Part shown: positions 59,127 through 64,000 of the stretch, piece by piece
How positions within the stretch are numbered: position 1 is the stretch's first letter
Layout: the number at the start of each line of letters is the position of its first letter
Assembly: GCF_020164485.1 (NCBI RefSeq)
Contig: NZ_JAIQZA010000019.1
Span: 18,067 to 82,066 of the forward strand
Direction: 5' to 3'
DNA: 64,000 nucleotides
Source of the DNA: Salegentibacter tibetensis
GTDB lineage: Bacteria; Bacteroidota; Bacteroidia; Flavobacteriales; Flavobacteriaceae
The notes under the pieces: generated by a model
Told to the model about the DNA's origin: nothing
Database searches by the model: none
The model's input: only the letters and a program-made list of their open reading frames with translations
Program-made: the position numbers and the translations under genes

Positions 59127-60881
59127 ATGAAGTTGAAGTTTTTAATACTTAGCATTTTATTTTTTACCGGTATTGGTTTACAGGCCCAGGTGAAGTTCGA
59201 AGCCAAAGTGAGCAAGGACAGGCTTGGGGTAAACGAACGCCTTAGGGTAGATTTTGAAATGAACCAGGATGGCGATAATTTTCGGCCTCCTTCTTTTGAT
59301 GGCTTTACCGTTGTAGGCGGTCCAAACCAGTCAGTGAGCAATCGCTGGATTAACGGCGACCGTACATATTCAAAAACCTATTCTTATTATTTACAGCCAA
59401 ATTCCCGTGGAAGCAAAACCATTGCCCAGGCTGAAATTACCATAGACGATAAAATTTATAAAACAACCCCCATAGATGTTCGGGTTACCGCTGCGGTAGA
59501 CGAACCAACCGACGGCGATAGTTCTGACCTCATAGCTTCAGATAACCTGCATTTGGTGGCTGAAATTTCTAATCCCACTCCTTATTTAAATGAAGGGATC
59601 ACTGTAGTTTATAAGCTTTACGTAAGTCCGCGGATTAGTGTAAGCAATTTTAGGGAGGTAGATAGCCCAAAATTTTCAGATTTCTGGAGCCAGAATATCG
59701 AAATAAGGGAATTAAGACCAGAAAATGGGGAGTACAAAGGGGAACCTTACCGTTATGTAGTGCTTAAGAAAGCTGTTCTGTATCCGCAGAAAACAGGTGA
59801 ATTGGAACTTGAACCGCTCACTTTGTCAGTTTCTGTAGATGTACCCAGTGACAGGCGTGACATTTTTGGCAGTAGAATTTACAAAACAGTAAATAAAACC
59901 GTTGCCGCCGGCACGAGGACTATAGATGTTAAGCCTTTGCCAGATGGGAAACCAGCAGGTTTTACCGGTGCTGTAGGTAAATTCAGTTTAAATGTAAGTA
60001 CTACTAAAGATAAACTTGATGCCTCAGAATCATTGGAGGCAAAAGTTGAAATTAGAGGTAACGGAAATTTAAATTTATTTGAATTACCATCACTTCAGGT
60101 GCCGTCTTCCCTGGAGATGTATGATCCCGAAAGAAAAGAAAATGTAACTACTACCTTGAATGGAAAACAAGGAAGTATTATTGATAATTACACCATAGTG
60201 CCAACCCGAAAAGGCCAATACCCAATTCAGTCCTTAACTTTCTCATATTTTGATCCTGAGACGAAAACATATAAGAGCGTGTCCTCTAAAGAAATTCTAA
60301 TAGATGTAGAGGAAGGCCCTGTTAGCGCTTCTGGAGGTGGAATTGCAGGAACTGGCAAACAAGCTCTTAATTTGCCATCAGAGCAATTCAGGTTTATAAA
60401 GACTAAAACAAATTTAAAACCCCTTGAACAGCAAGCCTTTTTTAGGTCCTGGACGTATTGGGGTTCTTTAATTTTACCATTTGCAGCGATTCCGCTCTTT
60501 ATTTTATTTGGAAAAAAGAGGAAAGCTATCGCAGCCGATGTCACCGGAAACCGGATGAAAAAGGCCAATAAACTGGCGAGAAAATATCTTTCTGAAGCCA
60601 AAAAGAATCTTGGCGATCAGCAAGCGTTTTATGAATCCCTGGAGCGGGCAATGCACAATTACCTCAAGGCGAAACTCCATATTCAAACATCAGAAATGAG
60701 TAAAGAGCGAATTTCTGAAATACTGAAGGAAAAAAATGTTGCTGATGAAATTTCTACTGAATTTATTGAGGTTTTAAAGAGCTGTGAATTTGCTCGCTAT
60801 ACCCCGGCCTCCAATTCTGCGCAGCAGGAAGACTATGAGAAGGCAGTAAGGGTGATTTCAAAATTGGATAAAGATCTGTAA
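59127..60881 (+). CDS. batD: BatD, oxygen-tolerance protein
   Basis: The 584-residue precursor has a signal peptide (residues 1-20, ending GLQAQ). A chain of beta-rich immunoglobulin-like domains follows with the N-terminal VKFEAKVSKDRLGVNERLRVDFEM and LYVSPRISVSNFREVDSPKFSDFW of the BatD family. One membrane span near 441-459 (SLILPFAAIPLFILFG) leads to a basic cytoplasmic tail with a helical domain. It should hold the periplasmic side of the Bat complex. It lies 54 bases after batC. Confidence 0.9.
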   Translation: MKLKFLILSILFFTGIGLQAQVKFEAKVSKDRLGVNERLRVDFEMNQDGDNFRPPSFDGFTVVGGPNQSVSNRWINGDRTYSKTYSYYLQPNSRGSKTIAQAEITIDDKIYKTTPIDVRVTAAVDEPTDGDSSDLIASDNLHLVAEISNPTPYLNEGITVVYKLYVSPRISVSNFREVDSPKFSDFWSQNIEIRELRPENGEYKGEPYRYVVLKKAVLYPQKTGELELEPLTLSVSVDVPSDRRDIFGSRIYKTVNKTVAAGTRTIDVKPLPDGKPAGFTGAVGKFSLNVSTTKDKLDASESLEAKVEIRGNGNLNLFELPSLQVPSSLEMYDPERKENVTTTLNGKQGSIIDNYTIVPTRKGQYPIQSLTFSYFDPETKTYKSVSSKEILIDVEEGPVSASGGGIAGTGKQALNLPSEQFRFIKTKTNLKPLEQQAFFRSWTYWGSLILPFAAIPLFILFGKKRKAIAADVTGNRMKKANKLARKYLSEAKKNLGDQQAFYESLERAMHNYLKAKLHIQTSEMSKERISEILKEKNVADEISTEFIEVLKSCEFARYTPASNSAQQEDYEKAVRVISKLDKDL

Positions 60882-60970
60882 GATAAAAGCCCATAAGGGT
60901 CGTTTGGTAAGAATAGCTATTACCTAAACCAAAGATAAATGATGATAATGTGGCCGTTAAATTATGTGAA

Positions 60971-61720
60971 ATGAAGAATTTGATAATTGTTTTTCTGGTA
61001 TTTATTTCGGCTTTGGCGCAGGCTCAAAATTCAACGCTTTTTGAAGAAGCTAATGATGCCTACGCGAATGATGATTTTGAAACTGCCATTGCGAAGTATG
61101 AAGAAATCCTTGATAACGGGGAAACATCTGCAGCGGTTTATTATAACCTGGGAAATGCACATTATAAATTAAATAATGTTGCTCCGAGTATTTATTATTA
61201 TGAAAAAGCCCTGCAACTGAATCCTACCGATGAGGATGTGCAAAATAATATAGAATTTGCGCGAAGCATGACCATAGATGAAATCCCTGTCAATGAGGAA
61301 ACCGGTTTTCAGAAAAGTGTTAATCAATTTATTTCTACTTTCACGTATAATACCTGGGCCTATCTTTCTATTGCTTTATCAATAATTTTCGTAATTCTAT
61401 TCTTGTTTTATTATTTCAGCAGAAAGCCTATAATAAAACGCAGTCTTTTTGGAGCTGCTGTCTTTGTTTTCCTGCTTGGAGGTATTTCAGTATTTTTCGC
61501 ATTTCATCAGCAGGAAATTCAGTTTAATAATCAATTTGCTATCATTTTTGCTGATGAAGCTGAAGTGAAAAACGAGCCATCTCAGCGGGGTGATGCCGCA
61601 TTCAATCTTCACGAAGGTACCAAAGCCAGGGTGCTGGAGGATTACCAGGGTTGGGTGAAAATTGAGCTATCTAATGGTACCCAGGGTTGGATAAAAAATG
61701 AAAATATAAAGCGACTATAA
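60971..61720 (+). CDS. batE: BatE, TPR and SH3-like protein
   Basis: From ATG 60971 (249 residues) the precursor has a signal peptide MKNLIIVFLVFISALAQAQ. TPR units follow (NSTLFEEANDAYANDDFETAIAKYEEIL, AVYYNLGNAHYKLNNVAPSIYYYEKALQLNP), then two membrane spans (about 126-148 and 158-178). An SH3-like domain lies at the end (AEVKNEPSQRGDAAFNLHEGTKARVLEDYQGWVKIELSNGTQGWIKNENIKRL). A GTG-started frame from 60950 would spoil the signal peptide and is rejected. It ends the moxR-bat run. Confidence 0.91.
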   Translation: MKNLIIVFLVFISALAQAQNSTLFEEANDAYANDDFETAIAKYEEILDNGETSAAVYYNLGNAHYKLNNVAPSIYYYEKALQLNPTDEDVQNNIEFARSMTIDEIPVNEETGFQKSVNQFISTFTYNTWAYLSIALSIIFVILFLFYYFSRKPIIKRSLFGAAVFVFLLGGISVFFAFHQQEIQFNNQFAIIFADEAEVKNEPSQRGDAAFNLHEGTKARVLEDYQGWVKIELSNGTQGWIKNENIKRL

Positions 61721-61784
61721 TAAATATTGTCATTCGATTAACATTAAAATGTGCGATTTTCTTTTAATTAGAAGCAATTGTTGT

Positions 61785-61792
61785 TATTTTTG
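61785..61792 (+). promoter_or_regulatory. -7 box five bases before a GTG start
   Basis: TATTTTTG fits TAnnTTTG. The small gene's GTG at 61798 follows after CAATT, so the message would begin at or near the start codon. Confidence 0.5.
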
Positions 61793-61797
61793 CAATT

Positions 61798-62088
61798 GTG
61801 AAAAATCTGGCCTGCATATTCTCTTTTATCTTCATTGCATTTGTAACAGTGCCCTGCATTATTGCGTGCATAGATAATTCTATAGATATTTCGTTAGTGT
61901 TTGATGTAAATGAGGAGGAAAGTTCGTCAAAAAACCAGATCAATCTGGAGTTTAATTTTGAAAAACCCCAATCTAATTATGCCAGTATTCACTATCTTCA
62001 GGAACACGAGTACACGGGAGATTTTTATACCGAAAGTTACCCAATAATTTTTTTAGATATTATTTTTCCCCCACCCAAGAGCGCTTAA
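61798..62088 (+). CDS. Small secreted or membrane-tethered protein with PPPK end
   Basis: The 96-residue product (GTG start) begins with a basic-hydrophobic leader (KNLACIFSFIFIAFVTVPCIIAC). This could be a signal peptide or an uncleaved anchor, and the Cys could even be a weak lipobox. The remaining chain is acidic and aromatic (EEESSSKNQINLEFNFEKPQSNYASIHYLQEHEYTGDFYTESYPIIFLDIIFPPPKSA, given in parts: FNFEKPQSNYASI, QEHEYTGDFY, DIIFPPPKSA). The PPPK end reminds me of small Bacteroidetes proteins next to metal-efflux genes, but their HYC and CC motifs are missing. Function unknown. Confidence 0.6.
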   Translation: MKNLACIFSFIFIAFVTVPCIIACIDNSIDISLVFDVNEEESSSKNQINLEFNFEKPQSNYASIHYLQEHEYTGDFYTESYPIIFLDIIFPPPKSA

Positions 62089-62259
62089 TCTAACTTAACT
62101 TTTTCTGGATTTTTAAGTTTCTTGTAAACCTGAAGAGTGTATAGAAGACATTTCTTTAGTCTTTAATAGTCCAAAATTCCATTTCATTTTTTAAATTTAG
62201 ATTTAGAGACCAGGTAATTACCGTTAAATCAAAGGTCTTAACTTAACAAAGCGTTTTAT

Positions 62260-63819
62260 ATGTTTAAACATTTTAATAAAGATTTCCCGGCAAGTATTGT
62301 AGTATTTTTCGTAGCCATTCCCTTATGTTTGGGAATTGCACTTGCTAGTGGAGCCCCATTGTTTTCCGGACTTATTGCCGGTATGGTGGGAGGTATCGTT
62401 GTAGGTAGTATTTCGAATTCACAATTAGGGGTTAGTGGACCTGCCGCCGGTTTGGCGGTTATCGTTTTGAGTGCAATACAATCTCTTGGAAGTTTTGATA
62501 TTTTCCTTGTTGCCGTGGTAATTTCTGGGATTATCCAAATAATTATGGGAGCTTTAAAAGCCGGTATTATCGGCTATTATTTCCCATCATCGGTAATTAA
62601 AGGAATGTTGGCCGGTATTGGTATAACCATTGCAATCTCACAAATTCCTAATGCTTTAGGTTTTTCCAGTGATTTGGAAATCTTTTCGATAGATCAGGGA
62701 ATTGGGCCGGCATTAAGCAAGTTGACCAGTAATATTCATTTTGGTGCTATTTTAATCACCCTTGTAGCAATTGCCATTCTACTTTTATGGGAAAAAGTAC
62801 TTACTGGTAAACATAAAATATTCAGCATCGTGCCAGGTCCCTTAGTTGCTGTGGCAGTGGGTGTAATTTATTATATGGTAGTAGAGGGTGCTGCCTTAGG
62901 AATACAGGATTATCAATTGGTAACCGTACCGGTGCCTGATAGTGCTGCTTCCTTTCTTGGACAATTCTCCTTTCCTAATTTTGCTGAAATCACAAACTCT
63001 GAAGTTTGGATCGTAGCTATTACACTAGCCATTGTTGCCAGTTTAGAAACCTTATTAAGTGTTGAAGCGATAGATAAATTAGATCCTTTAAAAAGAACTA
63101 CAGATACCAACCGTGAGCTTTATGCACAGGGTGCAGGTAATATGATTTCAGGCCTTATTGGTGGTTTGCCGGTTACCCAGGTAATTGTAAGGAGTTCTAC
63201 TAACGTACAATCTGGAGGTAGAACAAAAATGTCTGCTATTCTTCATGGTTTTATAATTCTTATTTCTATTATCGTTATTCCATCTGTTTTGAATATGATT
63301 CCTTTGGCAGTACTGGCCGCAGTACTTTTTATGGTAGGATATAAGTTGGCTAAACCAGCGCTCTTTATGCAGATGTTTAAATTAGGAAAAGGACAATTTC
63401 TACCTTTTATAATTACTGTACTTGGGGTGGTGTTTACCGACTTGTTAATGGGCATCGGACTCGGGCTCGCAGTTGGAATTGCGGTTATTTTGATTAATAG
63501 CTATAAAAATTCTCACTTCCTGCATAAAGAAGGTTATGATGTTCCCGATGGTCATTACAAGATCACGCTTGCTGAAGAATTATCTTTCCTTAATAAGGGG
63601 GCAATTCTAAGGGAATTGAATGAGCTTCCGGAGGGAGCAACAGTAATCATTGATGTTAGAAAAACAAGGGTATTGGATTATGATGTACTTGAGATTTTAG
63701 ATGAATTTTCTATTAAAGCCAAACGAAAGGATATTACAATTAAACTTATTTCTGAAAAAGGAGAAGTTGTAAATCCTGAAAGTTTCAGAAGATTCTTTGG
63801 ACTGGACGTACCGGTTTAA
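62260..63819 (+). CDS. SulP family anion transporter with C-terminal STAS domain
   Basis: The 519-residue protein has the SulP core: AIPLCLGIALASGAPLFSGLIAGMVGGIVVG near the start, QLGVSGPAAGLAVIV, GIIQIIMGALKAG, FPSSVIKGMLAGIGI and LETLLSVEAIDKLDPLKRTTDTNRELYAQGAGN, with ten or more membrane spans. A STAS domain follows (residues about 430-519, GATVIIDVRKTRVLDYDVLEILDEF). Such proteins carry sulfate, bicarbonate or other anions. In flavobacteria related ones often sit with carbonic anhydrase genes, suggesting bicarbonate, but none is visible before the window ends. Confidence 0.92.
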   Translation: MFKHFNKDFPASIVVFFVAIPLCLGIALASGAPLFSGLIAGMVGGIVVGSISNSQLGVSGPAAGLAVIVLSAIQSLGSFDIFLVAVVISGIIQIIMGALKAGIIGYYFPSSVIKGMLAGIGITIAISQIPNALGFSSDLEIFSIDQGIGPALSKLTSNIHFGAILITLVAIAILLLWEKVLTGKHKIFSIVPGPLVAVAVGVIYYMVVEGAALGIQDYQLVTVPVPDSAASFLGQFSFPNFAEITNSEVWIVAITLAIVASLETLLSVEAIDKLDPLKRTTDTNRELYAQGAGNMISGLIGGLPVTQVIVRSSTNVQSGGRTKMSAILHGFIILISIIVIPSVLNMIPLAVLAAVLFMVGYKLAKPALFMQMFKLGKGQFLPFIITVLGVVFTDLLMGIGLGLAVGIAVILINSYKNSHFLHKEGYDVPDGHYKITLAEELSFLNKGAILRELNELPEGATVIIDVRKTRVLDYDVLEILDEFSIKAKRKDITIKLISEKGEVVNPESFRRFFGLDVPV

Positions 63820-63866
63820 ATAAAGATTGAGTATTATTCTAGAGGGAGTTTGAGAAGTCGTATTCT

Positions 63867-63917
63867 CGTCAAGCTGAGACCTGCGGTAAAAAAATTACCT
63901 AGCGTAGGATTTTGACG
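63867..63917. repeat. 51-bp dispersed repeat with CGTCA/TGACG ends, copy 2
   Basis: The unit begins CGTCAAGCTGAGACC and ends GCGTAGGATTTTGACG. It aligns with 46021-46070 over its full length, with the TTACCTAGCGTAGGA core identical. The remaining bases to 64000 show no gene. Confidence 0.65.
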
Positions 63918-64000
63918 TAATTTTAATGGTAAATATAATGAACCACGAGTTAACCGATATAAGTATAGTGTTTCATACCTGTTGCTGAGTATGGTTTTGG

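Noticed and set aside
1..64000. CRISPR arrays, prophage, integron or transposase genes
   Set aside because: No regularly spaced direct repeats, no cas, integrase, capsid or transposase motifs were seen on either strand.

Overview
The window looks like a piece of a marine Flavobacteriaceae chromosome (Gramella/Christiangramia, Salegentibacter or Zunongwangia type). The clues are an AT-rich sequence, promoters of the Bacteroidetes form TTG-N(18-23)-TAnnTTTG rather than sigma70 boxes, weak or absent Shine-Dalgarno sequences, an OmpA with thrombospondin type 3 repeats, an IPExxxVDY protein between rnc and pyk, AddA/AddB-type nucleases of the Bacteroidetes kind, and a complete MoxR/Bat aerotolerance cluster. 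Genus is inferred, not shown. There is no rRNA, CRISPR array, prophage or intact insertion sequence. One tRNA gene, Ala(GGC), is present.

Layout. 1-4.7 kb: a cut hypothetical gene, rsmI, adenine deaminase (minus) and recJ. 4.8-5.8 kb: a small Cys-motif protein and a YefM/YoeB toxin-antitoxin pair with a palindromic operator. 5.8-11.4 kb: LpxH-type hydrolase, QueD, a 2OG-Fe(II) oxygenase, two tiny overlapping membrane-peptide genes, an enoyl-CoA hydratase relative, a MATE exporter and a GNAT enzyme. 11.5-21.3 kb: tRNA-Ala, an alpha/beta hydrolase, then addB, ompA, kbl and addA, all minus. 21.5-31.2 kb: Mn-type superoxide dismutase, a repeat-rich gap, purF, pfkB-type kinase, rnhA and purN (minus), then acpP-fabF-rnc-IPExxxVDY-pyk (plus). 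31.2-35.9 kb: dinB, a five-gene run (NAD(P)-binding protein, CYTH, YciI-like lipoprotein, GNAT, DUF5996) and thioredoxin. 36.0-42.2 kb: a four-gene RND efflux operon with its own MarR/GbsR-like regulator. 42.5-45.9 kb: isoaspartyl peptidase/asparaginase, 3-hydroxyanthranilate dioxygenase and an ALDH7-type dehydrogenase. 45.9-46.6 kb: a gap packed with repeats. 46.6-52.4 kb: YkvA protein, acyl-ACP desaturase, a phosphatase/AlbA-domain pair, four-helix-bundle protein, SDR and a DUF4382 lipoprotein. 52.5-61.7 kb: moxR-DUF58-(544-aa membrane protein)-batA-batB-batC-batD-batE. 61.8-64 kb: a small secreted protein, a SulP transporter and a dispersed repeat.

Most of the window is core metabolism, DNA repair and envelope biology. 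The genes form clear functional units: fatty-acid synthesis start (acpP-fabF), purine synthesis (purF, purN), recombination (addA, addB, recJ, dinB), drug efflux (regulator-adaptor-pump-channel) and aerotolerance (moxR-bat).

I did not find a convincing new large system. The less ordinary signals are small: the overlapping pair of tiny membrane-peptide genes; three genes whose -7 promoter box sits 4-5 bases from the start codon, implying leaderless mRNA; palindromic repeats that have reached the 3' ends of queD and the ALDH gene; an A-B-B'-A' repeat structure between sodA and purF; and an AddB that lacks the first cysteine and the C-terminal cysteine cluster of the iron-sulfur staple.
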